Assembly: GCA_964016105.1 (NCBI GenBank)
Contig: CAXHEX010000003.1
Location: 248,001-312,000 of the forward strand
Length of the DNA: 64,000 bases
Origin: Ketobacter sp964016105
Lineage (GTDB): Bacteria; Pseudomonadota; Gammaproteobacteria; Pseudomonadales; Ketobacteraceae
Reading direction: 5' to 3'
Part shown: piece by piece, positions 1-8,558 of the stretch
Layout of the letters: each line of letters opens with the position of its first letter
Numbering within the stretch: the first letter of the stretch is position 1
Position numbers and translations under genes: made by a program
The notes under the pieces: model-generated
Told to the model about the DNA's origin: nothing
Database searches by the model: none
What the model saw: the letters and a program-made list of their open reading frames with translations, nothing else

Positions 1-34
1 CTATGAGTGAATCCTTAATCCAGGAGCGCTCTTG

Positions 35-3000
35 ATGTCCATCCCGGCCAATGTGTCCCGCATTGCCTTTCAAATACCCGGCAGTGGTGTGGAGTTTCGC
101 GTGTTGGGATTCACCCATCGGGAAGCCCTTTCCGACAGCTTCTGCTCTGAATTGGATCTGACCTGCGAAAGGCCCGACCTGCAGCTACAAAATTATCTGG
201 GACACGCTGCCACGGTGGCCTTGCATCATGAACATGGCGTGCGTTACTTTCACGGTTGCGTGGCGGAAATGGGCCAGGGTCGGCTGGGCAAACGTTTTCA
301 CAGCTACCATGCGGTAATACGGCCATTATTCTGGCAATTGGGCATGCGCAGCGGTCTGAGAATTTTTCAAGACCAAACCGTGCCGGATATCGTAAAAACC
401 GTATTGAACGACGCCGGAATACAACAAAAAAATCTGCGCTTTGACATTGCGGGTGCCTACCCACAACGCCCCTATTGCTGCCAGTACAACGAAACCGACC
501 TGGACTTTATATCCCGACTGCTGGAACAGGAAGGCCTGTTCTACTATTTCGAACACCAAGAGAGTGGACACTGCCTGGTTATCAGTGACAAACGACATAG
601 TTTTAGCCCCATACCCGGTGCGAGTGCTGTGCTTTATAGAGACCCCGCTGGCATGGCCGCTCCCCAGGAATCGGTTTATGAATTCCACTGTCAACAGCAA
701 TTACGCGCGGGGGCCATCAGTGGCCGGGATTACTTTTTTGAAAAACCCAGCCTTAGCCTAAACGCACAAGCTACCACGGGGCCGTGGACCAGTTTAGAAC
801 AGCACCGTTACCCCGGACACTTTCACCAAACCCAACAGGGACAACACCGAGTTAACACCGCCCTGGCAGCAGAACAGCAAGATCAACAAAAGTTTGAGGG
901 CAAAAGCGACTGCCCTCGGCTGACTGCAGGCAAACGGGTGCGCTTTACCGACCTTCCCCAGGACCAGACCGATAGCGAATACCTGCTCACCCATATAGAA
1001 ATCAACGCTACACAACCCCAAGCAATGGAGGCTGAAGCCAGCGACGAAGGTGGCTCATTCTCCATTACCTTTAGCGCCATACCTGCGGACAAATCCTACT
1101 ACCCCAAACAGACCACCCCCTACCCCAAAGTGGTAGGTATTCAAACCGCCGTAGTCACTGGTCCTAAGGGAGAAGAAATCTACACTGACGCCCACGGCCG
1201 GGTGAAAGTGCAATTCCATTGGGACAGAGAAGGCAACAAAGACCAACACAGCAGCTGTTGGCTGCGGGTAAGCCAAGCCTGGGCTGGCAACCAATGGGGC
1301 GCCTTCGTATTGCCCCGTATCGGCCAGGAAGTTATCGTAAGGCACCTCAATGGCGACCCCGACCAACCCATTATCACCGGTGCCCTGTACAACCAAACCA
1401 ATCACCCCCCGGATACCCTGCCCCAACATAAAACCCGCACTGTCTATAAAAGCCAAACCACGCCAGGGGGCGGCGGCTACAACGAACTCTACCTGGATGA
1501 TCAAAAAGACCAGGAACAAATTTTTATTCACGGCCAGCGCGACATTGATGTGTACGTCAAAAACGACCTCAACAAAACCGTACACAGTGACCACCACCAG
1601 ATCGTCAACCAAGAGCACCTGCAAGAGATTGGCGCAGACTTAGACATATCCGTAGGGCAAAACCAAAATACCCACATAGGAGGTAACCTAAACCAAACCG
1701 TAGGCCAGAACTTCACTCAAATCAGCGGCCAAGATCACCGCCTGCAAACCGGCGCAGACCTACACCTGAAAAGTAACACTGACATCACCCTAGATGCAGG
1801 AGAATCCATCACCCTAAAAGGCGGTGGCGGTAGCATTGTGTTGGATACCATGGGCGTCGCCATTAATGGTGTTCAAGTGCGTATCAATAGTGGCGGTAGT
1901 GCCAGAGGGGCAAAAACTACTGCCCCACAGAAACCTCAAGCGCCAGAACAGGTAATCCCCGGCACATCAGGCCAACCACTCAATAAGCGAGCCGAACACA
2001 AACACAGCCAACAAACCCCGGTGGAGTTTGATGCCTCGAAGTTTAAGGCGCTCAATCGACAGGAAGCAGAAGTACCCCAACAGAACATTAGCGAAACCAA
2101 CGCCACAACGGCTTTAGAAGAATCAGAGCAAAACGCCATCGCCTATTGGCAACAGGCAGAGCTAAGCGCCACCAATCCAATGGCCGCTGTTGGATCACGC
2201 ATTATGCGGCTTAATGCAGAGGCAGGATACGGCATCGCTGCCGGTGCTGTCGCCCTATATGAAACTCTAACCAATAAAGATAAGTTCATTGCCGCAGCTC
2301 AGGGCATATATGATACCCTATCAGACCCTGAACAAGTGTATGACGATGTTAACCAGGCGACTCACGAATTTGCAGAGTTACCCGCAGAGCAGCAAGGTGA
2401 AGCGGCATATAAATTGTTGGTTGGGACACTGGCGACAGGAGGGGTCGGCAAGGCTGGGAAAGTTGCAGGGAAGTTTAAGAAAGGGAAGAATGATCCGGAG
2501 AGCAGCTTTGGTGAGGATTCGGCGGGTGCTGGGGATGTTGTTCCAAGAAATAAACCAAATGCAACCGCGATGCAGGTTGAGAAAGTTTCAAAACCAAAGT
2601 TATCGCCAGAGAAAGTCGACTGGAATAACTCAGGCCCAAGTGGTTTACAAGTTAAAGATCCAAGGGATTTTGCGGTAGGCTCGAGAATGTATGAAAGCCT
2701 TTTGGAAAAGGGGCTTGAGCCAGACTTAGCTTTGACAATAACGCGAGAACTACTGGAATCTGGTATTAGCGAACCGAAAATCGTTAAGCTAGGGTCAGGT
2801 GATCATCTTTATAAGGTCGTTCCTAAAAATGGAGGTCCACCTGGGGAACACTCACCTTACTTTATGACTAAAGACATGCTTGATGAGTTACCGAGAGAAA
2901 CAAGTGATGCAGCTTCAATTCTCGGATTACCCCAAGCTCCAGATTCGTTCGATATATACAGCATTACAGCAAAAACAGATGTTGAAGTTTTCCAGAGCGA

Positions 3001-3112
3001 AATTGCTCCTTTTTCTGTTAATGGTGGCGAGTATCTAAGGTCTGGCGGTGGTACACAAACTCTTGTTACTAATCGAGGACAATTTACCTCTCCTAGCTTA
3101 CTTGGTGATTAA
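35..3112 (+). CDS. vgrG: VgrG spike protein with C-terminal toxin-like extension
   Basis: Type VI secretion spike (TssI), which trimerises at the tip of the Hcp tube. Residues about 1-640 are the gp27/gp5-like core with the usual Asp/His-rich beta-helix stretch and the segment ending near RINSGGSARG. About 380 extra residues follow: a linker, a Gly/Ala-rich helical stretch (about 720-820) typical of pre-toxin regions, and a C-terminal domain from about residue 865. That last domain contains LYKVVP, SPYF and a final GGGTQ motif, which recalls ART/TNT-fold NAD-targeting toxins; this is an inference from motif shape only. The ATG at 35 is preferred over the TTG at 32 because AGGAG lies 8 bases upstream. 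The 3' third is richer in A/T than the core. A small ORF abuts the stop codon, as expected of an immunity gene. No T6SS structural genes adjoin, so this is an orphan vgrG. Confidence 0.9.
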   Translation: MSIPANVSRIAFQIPGSGVEFRVLGFTHREALSDSFCSELDLTCERPDLQLQNYLGHAATVALHHEHGVRYFHGCVAEMGQGRLGKRFHSYHAVIRPLFWQLGMRSGLRIFQDQTVPDIVKTVLNDAGIQQKNLRFDIAGAYPQRPYCCQYNETDLDFISRLLEQEGLFYYFEHQESGHCLVISDKRHSFSPIPGASAVLYRDPAGMAAPQESVYEFHCQQQLRAGAISGRDYFFEKPSLSLNAQATTGPWTSLEQHRYPGHFHQTQQGQHRVNTALAAEQQDQQKFEGKSDCPRLTAGKRVRFTDLPQDQTDSEYLLTHIEINATQPQAMEAEASDEGGSFSITFSAIPADKSYYPKQTTPYPKVVGIQTAVVTGPKGEEIYTDAHGRVKVQFHWDREGNKDQHSSCWLRVSQAWAGNQWGAFVLPRIGQEVIVRHLNGDPDQPIITGALYNQTNHPPDTLPQHKTRTVYKSQTTPGGGGYNELYLDDQKDQEQIFIHGQRDIDVYVKNDLNKTVHSDHHQIVNQEHLQEIGADLDISVGQNQNTHIGGNLNQTVGQNFTQISGQDHRLQTGADLHLKSNTDITLDAGESITLKGGGGSIVLDTMGVAINGVQVRINSGGSARGAKTTAPQKPQAPEQVIPGTSGQPLNKRAEHKHSQQTPVEFDASKFKALNRQEAEVPQQNISETNATTALEESEQNAIAYWQQAELSATNPMAAVGSRIMRLNAEAGYGIAAGAVALYETLTNKDKFIAAAQGIYDTLSDPEQVYDDVNQATHEFAELPAEQQGEAAYKLLVGTLATGGVGKAGKVAGKFKKGKNDPESSFGEDSAGAGDVVPRNKPNATAMQVEKVSKPKLSPEKVDWNNSGPSGLQVKDPRDFAVGSRMYESLLEKGLEPDLALTITRELLESGISEPKIVKLGSGDHLYKVVPKNGGPPGEHSPYFMTKDMLDELPRETSDAASILGLPQAPDSFDIYSITAKTDVEVFQSEIAPFSVNGGEYLRSGGGTQTLVTNRGQFTSPSLLGD

Positions 3113-3373
3113 ATGAGTAAATTAGAAAGAATTAAAATAGAAAGAAAAGCCCTTGAAGTAATGCTACTAAATAAGCAGGGGAATAATGCGGCAGATGAGG
3201 CTTATCAAGCTCTACGCCCTTACTTTGACGAGATAGATAAGATGAAAACTTACTACCCCATTGGGCGTGTAAGGCTGGTTCGCTTATTCTTAGAAAGTAA
3301 TTTAAGCAACGACAATGAACTTTTCGCTTGCTATGGGAGATTTGCAAATCTAGTTGAGGGTGTAGATGTATAG
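3113..3373 (+). CDS. Small protein, candidate immunity to the VgrG tip toxin
   Basis: This 86-residue, Lys/Glu-rich, probably all-helical cytoplasmic protein has no signal peptide and no family I recognise. Its ATG follows the vgrG stop codon with no spacer, so the two are almost certainly co-translated. A small gene directly behind a toxin-tipped VgrG is the standard position of a cognate immunity gene, and the role rests only on that. Codon use is A/T-rich like the toxin end of vgrG, suggesting the two moved together. It could instead be an unrelated small protein. Confidence 0.6.
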   Translation: MSKLERIKIERKALEVMLLNKQGNNAADEAYQALRPYFDEIDKMKTYYPIGRVRLVRLFLESNLSNDNELFACYGRFANLVEGVDV

Positions 3374-3498
3374 TTCCAAATAGTTCTGCTGTAGATGAAG
3401 CTGATGACACCTGGCGCATGCATGCAGATAACGTTTCAGAGAATCATAGGAATTCTTCACATGGTGGAGTGGCGCTATACTCAGGCACTTCTCCATAA
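3358..3498 (+). pseudogene. Fragment of a RES-like toxin domain
   Basis: An open stretch of about 46 codons overlaps the end of the preceding gene in another frame and ends at TAA 3496-3498. It encodes a segment with TWRMHADN, ENHR and LYSGTSP, which resembles the start of RES-type toxin domains (Trp-Arg-x-His, then Leu-Tyr-x-Gly-Thr). It has no start codon with a ribosome site and stops where the rest of such a domain would continue. I read it as a remnant of a displaced toxin tip. The family assignment is from motif memory and is uncertain. Confidence 0.35.
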
Positions 3499-3517
3499 GC
3501 AGTCTTAAAGACGAGAA

Positions 3518-3622
3518 ATGAGCTTATATAATCTTAACCTTGACCATGAGCTGCTGTACGACTTTGGTTTATTGGCCCTTTGGAAAGAGTTGGGTGAAAA
3601 ATATGAAAGTGGCTTGCTATAG
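3518..3622 (+). CDS. Very small ORF, possible gene fragment
   Basis: The 34-codon ORF runs from ATG 3518 to TAG 3620-3622 with GAGA shortly upstream. The peptide is rich in Leu, Tyr and Glu and resembles the C-terminal part of a small helical immunity-type protein, but no family can be named. It lies between the RES-like remnant and the next hypothetical gene, so it may be a decayed immunity gene. It may also be non-coding. Confidence 0.2.
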   Translation: MSLYNLNLDHELLYDFGLLALWKELGEKYESGLL

Positions 3623-3687
3623 CGGAGCCCTAATAACTATTGCAACCGAAAGATGGAAAGGAAAATCTTTTGGGCACGGGTAGAAGC

Positions 3688-4152
3688 ATGACTAAAACCA
3701 ACCCCATTGAGTCAAAGTTAAAAGCCGATTTACTGCTGTTATCGGGTAAGCCCTGTATTGCTATTAAGAAGGATCTGGATGATTCTTTAGGGCTGACATT
3801 CGGTTCCTCGGAAGAGTATGAAATCCATATAGAGGCCTACGCGGATTGGCAATTTTTTAATAAGGCTGGAGTCGAACTAAGTTCTACTGAATCGTTACCA
3901 GGAAAACCATTGGACGTGGTGGCCATCGATATTGAATCCTCATCTGTCTTAATGATTTTTAAAGACAAAAGCGAGATGCGTATCCAACCTTCTAAAAGGG
4001 ATTGGCGGTCTCTACCCAATGACAATGCAATATGGTCGTTTTATGTTAATGAAACTACCTACTACCTAATGCCTAATGGTGAAATCGAATACCACGATGA
4101 TCAGGAGGGTGTTATAACAGATCAATTAAACGGCTTTAGGTTAGAAATATAA
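3688..4152 (+). CDS. Hypothetical protein, possible orphan immunity protein
   Basis: The product is about 154 residues from ATG 3688; a TTG at 3640 would add 16 residues. It is an acidic soluble protein with alternating beta-strand-like segments (CIAIKKDLDD, VLMIFKDKSE, WSFYVNETTYYLMPNGEIEYH), no signal peptide and no membrane segment. I do not recognise the family. Its place behind a toxin-tipped vgrG and toxin debris makes an orphan immunity role plausible. It ends 23 bases before the stop codon of the convergent YgjV-like gene. Confidence 0.55.
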   Translation: MTKTNPIESKLKADLLLLSGKPCIAIKKDLDDSLGLTFGSSEEYEIHIEAYADWQFFNKAGVELSSTESLPGKPLDVVAIDIESSSVLMIFKDKSEMRIQPSKRDWRSLPNDNAIWSFYVNETTYYLMPNGEIEYHDDQEGVITDQLNGFRLEI

Positions 4153-4175
4153 TCAATGCCTAATACGCTATGGCT

Positions 4176-4685
4176 TTAAAAACGCTGTTGCCGGTTTAAC
4201 CGCACCCAGGCGATCAGGTTACTTATAAAAAAACTGATTTCCATTGCTGCCGCTACAGGGCTGGCGGCGAGAGCATTGTGTGTGGCCCATAATATGGACG
4301 CCCCCATCATACACAATCGCACTATCATTTCATTTTTGTTAAATCCACCTACAGTTCCCACCAGAGTCGCCAGTAAACCCAGTATGCTTAGGTAATTCTC
4401 AAATGAGAAAGCAAAGCTAACTACGGCAATCATAATAAACAAATACAAGTAGCGACTGCCAGGTTTATAGGCAGAAAACAGGAAACGTGTCGCCGTAATG
4501 CCAACTAACAATGCTGCAGTGGCGTGCCCAAGAATCAAAAAGTGTATGGCGTTGAATATCGCTGAAAAGAACCAGAAGAGCAGTAATTTTTGCCGGCTAT
4601 TTTGTATAAATCTAAAGTGAAAAGAGGATATCCCCAGAGCAAAAGCAATAAACGCAAACAGCTGCGATAGGACAAAATCAGCCAC
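4176..4685 (-). CDS. YgjV-family inner membrane protein
   Basis: The 169-residue polytopic protein has several hydrophobic helices. The pattern LSQLFAFIAFALGISSF, the INxxHF-like NAIHFLILG and the later WATHNALAASPVAA are typical of the YgjV-type inner membrane family, whose function is unknown. It starts at GTG 4685 and overlaps the end of the upstream cysteine hydrolase gene by 8 bases, so the two are probably translationally coupled. No other start with a ribosome site fits better. Confidence 0.7.
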   Translation of the reverse strand: MADFVLSQLFAFIAFALGISSFHFRFIQNSRQKLLLFWFFSAIFNAIHFLILGHATAALLVGITATRFLFSAYKPGSRYLYLFIMIAVVSFAFSFENYLSILGLLATLVGTVGGFNKNEMIVRLCMMGASILWATHNALAASPVAAAMEISFFISNLIAWVRLNRQQRF

Positions 4686-5184
4686 TGGCCATATCCTTGT
4701 GGCGGATTACTTGTTTTTTACCTATGTATCTTTCAAGGGTCACCAATCCATTTTCGTGCGCGGCTACCCCCGCGGTGCTACCACAATAATCAGCAATAAC
4801 TCTTGGTATGAAGTTGTTTTCAAGCAGGTCAACTGCGCACTTTGTGACACATATATCGGTATCAATTCCACAAATATCAATTATTTTGGCATTCAAATCA
4901 TTAAGTTCTTTTACGTAACCGGGTGTTACACAGGAGTAGATATCTTTATCCAACACAGTGGCGTGTGAAGCAGGCTGAAATGCCAACTGGAAGTCTAAAG
5001 AGTCTTTATCAAATCGATGCCACTGAAGAAGGTTTCGAAAGAATGAACCTGGCTCGTTATAGAAGCGAGAAATATAGACATGGTCATATTCAGCTTGAAT
5101 TAAAGCTACTTTCTCTGGAATATGTTGGGTGTATTGGTTAATGAAGCCCTTCTGCACATCAACGATTAATAAACAGTTATTCAT
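4678..5184 (-). CDS. Isochorismatase-family cysteine hydrolase
   Basis: The product is a cytoplasmic alpha/beta cysteine hydrolase of the isochorismatase/nicotinamidase superfamily, about 168 residues. The start LLIVDVQKGF carries the catalytic Asp, and ICGIDTDICVTKCAVDLL has the cis-peptide/nucleophile region with the catalytic Cys in the expected position. I chose ATG 5184 because family homology begins there; a longer frame adds 17 unrelated residues. The substrate cannot be told from sequence; nicotinamide-like amides or carbamoyl compounds are possible. It is followed by the overlapping YgjV-like gene. Confidence 0.8.
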   Translation of the reverse strand: MNNCLLIVDVQKGFINQYTQHIPEKVALIQAEYDHVYISRFYNEPGSFFRNLLQWHRFDKDSLDFQLAFQPASHATVLDKDIYSCVTPGYVKELNDLNAKIIDICGIDTDICVTKCAVDLLENNFIPRVIADYCGSTAGVAAHENGLVTLERYIGKKQVIRHKDMASG

Positions 5185-5276
5185 TTGAAATCCACATATG
5201 CCAGATCTAGAGCTACAAAAAGCGCGACTCTTCATGCTTTATTCTAGCAACTCACAGCGAAAGGAGTGAACTCAAT

Positions 5277-5822
5277 ATGAAAATCTTAGTCTATCTGCTA
5301 GCCCCCTGGATACTATTGTCCGGTAGCAACGTGGCCGCTATGTGCAATAGCCTACTGGATTTTGAGGCTCAAAAGCTACGTTCTAGCGAAACCATCAATT
5401 TCTGTGATAAGTATAAAAGCAAAGTGGTCCTGGTGGTGAACACCGCCAGTCACTGTGGCTACACCCCACAATTTAAAGGCCTAGAATCGCTGTACCAGAA
5501 GTACAAGAAAGACGGCCTGGAAATTGTCGGCTTTCCATCTAACGACTTCAATCAAGAAGCCAGCACTGAGAAGAAAACCGCCGATATGTGCTACATAAAC
5601 TACGGTGTCACTTTTCTTATGCTGTCGCCCAGTTCCGTTCGTGGCAACGGTGCCAATGCCTTATTTAAGAATCTGACCGCCCATACTGGTGATTCACCTG
5701 GCTGGAACTTCAACAAATACCTTATTGATCGCGATGGTAAGGCTGTACGCCATTACAGCGCAGGCGTACAACCAATGGGTAGTGAGCTTGAACGAGATAT
5801 AGTTAACGCTTTGGGTATTTGA
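5277..5822 (+). CDS. Exported glutathione peroxidase-family thiol peroxidase
   Basis: Reduces peroxides with a catalytic cysteine. A signal peptide (residues 1 to about 21) sends it to the periplasm, which is less usual for this family. The peroxidatic Cys is C60 in NTASHCGYT. GFPSNDFNQE (85-94) supplies the catalytic Gln (Q93), and WNF (143-145) supplies Trp and Asn. C105 sits at the resolving-Cys position of 2-Cys, thioredoxin-type GPx proteins. The usual FPCNQFGKQE loop is one residue shorter here. An AAGGAG ribosome site lies 10 bases before ATG 5277. It is transcribed divergently from the cysteine hydrolase. Confidence 0.9.
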   Translation: MKILVYLLAPWILLSGSNVAAMCNSLLDFEAQKLRSSETINFCDKYKSKVVLVVNTASHCGYTPQFKGLESLYQKYKKDGLEIVGFPSNDFNQEASTEKKTADMCYINYGVTFLMLSPSSVRGNGANALFKNLTAHTGDSPGWNFNKYLIDRDGKAVRHYSAGVQPMGSELERDIVNALGI

Positions 5823-5927
5823 TTAAGGTAACACAGTCAAAGATAGGTTGTTTGTTGCTTCACAAACAGGCAAGCTAACTCCGGGAATACAAGTTAACAA
5901 ATACCAAAACCGATATTTCAATCTAGA

Positions 5928-6935
5928 CTACACCCCGGACATGCGATCCCGATACTCCCCCGGAGGCTTGCCCAACACTCGGCTGGAGAACCGATAAAAA
6001 TTACGAATATCATTAAACCCCAGGCGAGCGGAAATTTCCTGCAAAGTTAAGCGGTCATCTGCCAGAAAATGCCGGGCTTGGGCGGCTCTCACATCATCCA
6101 CTATACGCTTGAAACTGGTTTCCAGGTTTTGCAAGCGCCGATGCAAAGTACGCTCAGACATGTGCAGTGCTAGCGCTATATCCGCACAACGCGGTTCGCC
6201 TTTACTGAGACTATGACTAATGGCGTCGTACACCCGTTGGTAGTCGGGATCAACACCCAGGCGGGCCACCTGAGCATTGAGGTAATCGAGCTGGGCGTGA
6301 TACATACCTTCACTGGCGGTAGGGAGAGGGCGGTCTAAATCCTCATTGCAAATCAAGATCGCATTAACCGTGTCGTTAAATTGGGTGGGGGCACCAAATT
6401 CACGCTCGTAGTAATCACTGTCTACTGGAGGGGGGAAAGTCCAACGAATCTTAATCGGCTCTATGTCTTGGCGCACGAATAAAGAAAAAATACGCAACGT
6501 CATCAGACTGCCGAACTCGGCCCGATTGCGAACAGCTGGGTGGGGTTCCAGCAAGGAGAATTCAATCCATAACCCTTCCTCACTGGGCTCTAACCGCATT
6601 TGAGCATCGTTAGACAGCAGTGCAAAATACTCCACCATGAGTTTGATGGCGTCCTGCAAAGTGGCACATGCCATCATGCCGTAGCCAAACTCATAAAACC
6701 CCACCAACTGGTCACACAGTTCGCGCCTTAGACCCAGCTGCGAACTGCCCGCCAACTCCTGCGCTCTATCCCACATCTGCACCAGTGTATCCACAGAAAA
6801 CCGAGCCTGGGAATCGTCAAGCTGCGCGGGAGAAAGGCGCACATCGGCCAATAAAAGATCCGTTGCTACTCCCTCAGCGGCAAACATGTTGCACAAGGTT
6901 TTAAGCCAGGCAGATGAAACCGTACTTTGCGGCAT
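5928..6935 (-). CDS. AraC-family transcriptional regulator (OruR/ArgR-like N-terminal domain)
   Basis: The 335-residue regulator has an N-terminal ligand-sensing domain of the Arabinose_bd type (GFYEFGYGMMACATLQDAIKL) and a C-terminal double helix-turn-helix (about 235-335: DIALALHMSERTLHRRLQ and LTLQEISARLGFNDIRNFYRFS). ATG 6935 is chosen because GAGGA lies upstream at proper distance; a TTG at 6950 is the alternative. It is divergent from the secreted lipase-like gene, and tandem half-sites are present before both secreted-hydrolase genes, so it probably controls them. The inducer is unknown; members of this subgroup often respond to amino acids or fatty-acid-like compounds. Confidence 0.9.
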   Translation of the reverse strand: MPQSTVSSAWLKTLCNMFAAEGVATDLLLADVRLSPAQLDDSQARFSVDTLVQMWDRAQELAGSSQLGLRRELCDQLVGFYEFGYGMMACATLQDAIKLMVEYFALLSNDAQMRLEPSEEGLWIEFSLLEPHPAVRNRAEFGSLMTLRIFSLFVRQDIEPIKIRWTFPPPVDSDYYEREFGAPTQFNDTVNAILICNEDLDRPLPTASEGMYHAQLDYLNAQVARLGVDPDYQRVYDAISHSLSKGEPRCADIALALHMSERTLHRRLQNLETSFKRIVDDVRAAQARHFLADDRLTLQEISARLGFNDIRNFYRFSSRVLGKPPGEYRDRMSGV

Positions 6936-7021
6936 GGTCTGGTTCCTCAAGGGGTTGCTTACAGTTTAGACAAAAACAAGTTAGGCCACCAACGTCCAGT
7001 TTCGGTGTGTTGCTGCATTAA

Positions 7022-7059
7022 TTGGCGCATTCGGTCCATTGGCTGGCAGATTTTGTCAG
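7022..7059 (+). promoter_or_regulatory. Tandem AraC-type operator half-sites upstream of the lipase-like gene
   Basis: Two direct half-sites, TTGGCGCATTCGGTCCA (7022-7038) and CTGGCAGATTTTGTCAG (7043-7059), start 21 bases apart, or two helical turns, as in XylS/AraC operators. The shared core is TGGCnnATTnnGTC. A CAGTTTCGGTG box lies upstream at 6997-7007. The same elements recur before the M19 gene at 8547-8596. The site lies in the gap between the divergent araC-type gene and the lipase-like gene. Confidence 0.6.
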
Positions 7060-7136
7060 ACGATTTTCTGCTTATTTTTTCTACCATAACCCACTGTAAA
7101 ACTAACACGCATAACTAAAATAATTAGGATAGATCC

Positions 7137-8534
7137 ATGCTCAGACCACTTCTACTGTTGGGGCTCACGACCCTACTCCTGACGCCAACCATGGCTATCT
7201 CTGCCGATAGCTGCCAGTTGAAATACCCCATTGTGCTATCCCACCACTTTGGGCTGCGTACAATTTGTCCGGCCAGTTGGACACCAGCCCAGTGCCTGCA
7301 ACGGGAAGGTGACAACGTCGCCAAATATTGCGCAGATTGGGACGACGATGCCGGCTGCCAACAATGGCATTTACCCGCCGATGAAAGCCACCTGCCCCCG
7401 CGGATTGACAACCTATTTGACCCCAACCTAAAGCGCACCAGTAACATTGCCGGCTATCACCGCTACTTCAGCAAGGCCATTGTGGATCGCCTCGAGCAAT
7501 GCGGAAATGAGGTGTTTATCGCCGACAAACCAGCCTACGCTTCTTACCAATTGCGCTCCGCCTCACTGCGGCGCACTGTGTTGCAAGCACTTGACGCAAC
7601 CGGTGCCGAGAAAGTAGTGATCATTGGCGCATCTCAGGGCGTGCAAGATGCCCGGTTTATGGCTGCAGTGCAACCAGTGGACCCCGCACAGCCGCAACTG
7701 GGCAACATGGGCAAACATGTGGCCGCCATCGTTTCACTGGCAGGCGAACACCGGGGTGCGGAGATTGCCACCATTGGCATTACCGGGATGTACTTTACCA
7801 ACTATCGCTACGGAGATGGTTGGCTGGACCCGGATAATGGCGCGTATTTTTGGTCATTTGAAGAAGGGCAAAGTCTCAACACTGATCTGCAATGGCGGGA
7901 AGTGGGCTCCACCACCACCGATGCTGAACTCTTTCAGCAGCCATTGGTTTTGACAGAAGATTACGATCCCAACAACCCCATGGAATACGACCTGGATAGA
8001 ACCATGCAGTTTCGCTCATTCTTGCATGGGCTTGCCGCACTCAGCAGCCAGTATATGCGTACTGATTATCCCCGTAAGGAAGCAGGCTGGGATGCACTCC
8101 GAAATGCGCTGGGCATGGAGGAAACCCGTTGGGCCGATTTGGTGAACGCAGAAAATGAAGCCTGCAACGGTGTGGGCTACTATAGCTATTCCGCACGCAT
8201 CCGCCGCTGGGACTATAAGTTTTGGGGTGACGCTACATTCTATTTGGGCGTAACCACCTTCTTCGGTGCCAACGATGGCTACACCACCATGGCATCCCAG
8301 AACTTTGACAAAATTGGCTACGATGCCTGTGCCGATGGCAAATCTAACTTCGAACACATAAAGACACTTGATGGCCATCCTTGGAGCCACGGTTACTACC
8401 ACAACTTTTTCACAGGTAGAAACCCCCATTACGGCCCCAAGGCACCCTGGTTACAGGAAAGAGCCCCCTACAAAGGTGATGCAGCCGACTTTTATGAGCA
8501 AGTCATGCGAGACCTAATCCAACGAGGTTACTAA
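7137..8534 (+). CDS. Secreted lipase/esterase-like alpha/beta hydrolase
   Basis: The 465-residue exported protein has a cleavable signal peptide ending near TMAISADS. The strand YPIVLSHHFGL resembles the YPIVLVHG oxyanion strand of family I triacylglycerol lipases. KVVIIGASQGVQDARFM carries the nucleophile elbow G-A-S-Q-G, and VVSLAGEHRGAE follows where lipases have SIGTPHRGS. Many cysteines suggest disulfides. It is longer than typical family I lipases (about 300 residues), with extra sequence on both sides. AGGA precedes the ATG. It lies head to tail with the secreted M19 dipeptidase, and both are preceded by the same putative AraC sites. The substrate is unknown; a secreted esterase or lipase acting on amphipathic substrates is the best guess. 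Confidence 0.7.
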   Translation: MLRPLLLLGLTTLLLTPTMAISADSCQLKYPIVLSHHFGLRTICPASWTPAQCLQREGDNVAKYCADWDDDAGCQQWHLPADESHLPPRIDNLFDPNLKRTSNIAGYHRYFSKAIVDRLEQCGNEVFIADKPAYASYQLRSASLRRTVLQALDATGAEKVVIIGASQGVQDARFMAAVQPVDPAQPQLGNMGKHVAAIVSLAGEHRGAEIATIGITGMYFTNYRYGDGWLDPDNGAYFWSFEEGQSLNTDLQWREVGSTTTDAELFQQPLVLTEDYDPNNPMEYDLDRTMQFRSFLHGLAALSSQYMRTDYPRKEAGWDALRNALGMEETRWADLVNAENEACNGVGYYSYSARIRRWDYKFWGDATFYLGVTTFFGANDGYTTMASQNFDKIGYDACADGKSNFEHIKTLDGHPWSHGYYHNFFTGRNPHYGPKAPWLQERAPYKGDAADFYEQVMRDLIQRGY

Positions 8535-8558
8535 TACCCAACTTTTCAGCTTCGGTGG

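Noticed and set aside
1055..1624. A 189-codon open frame opposite the VgrG core
   Set aside because: It lies opposite conserved VgrG sequence, with a Val/Phe-rich composition expected from the complementary strand; there is no start signal.
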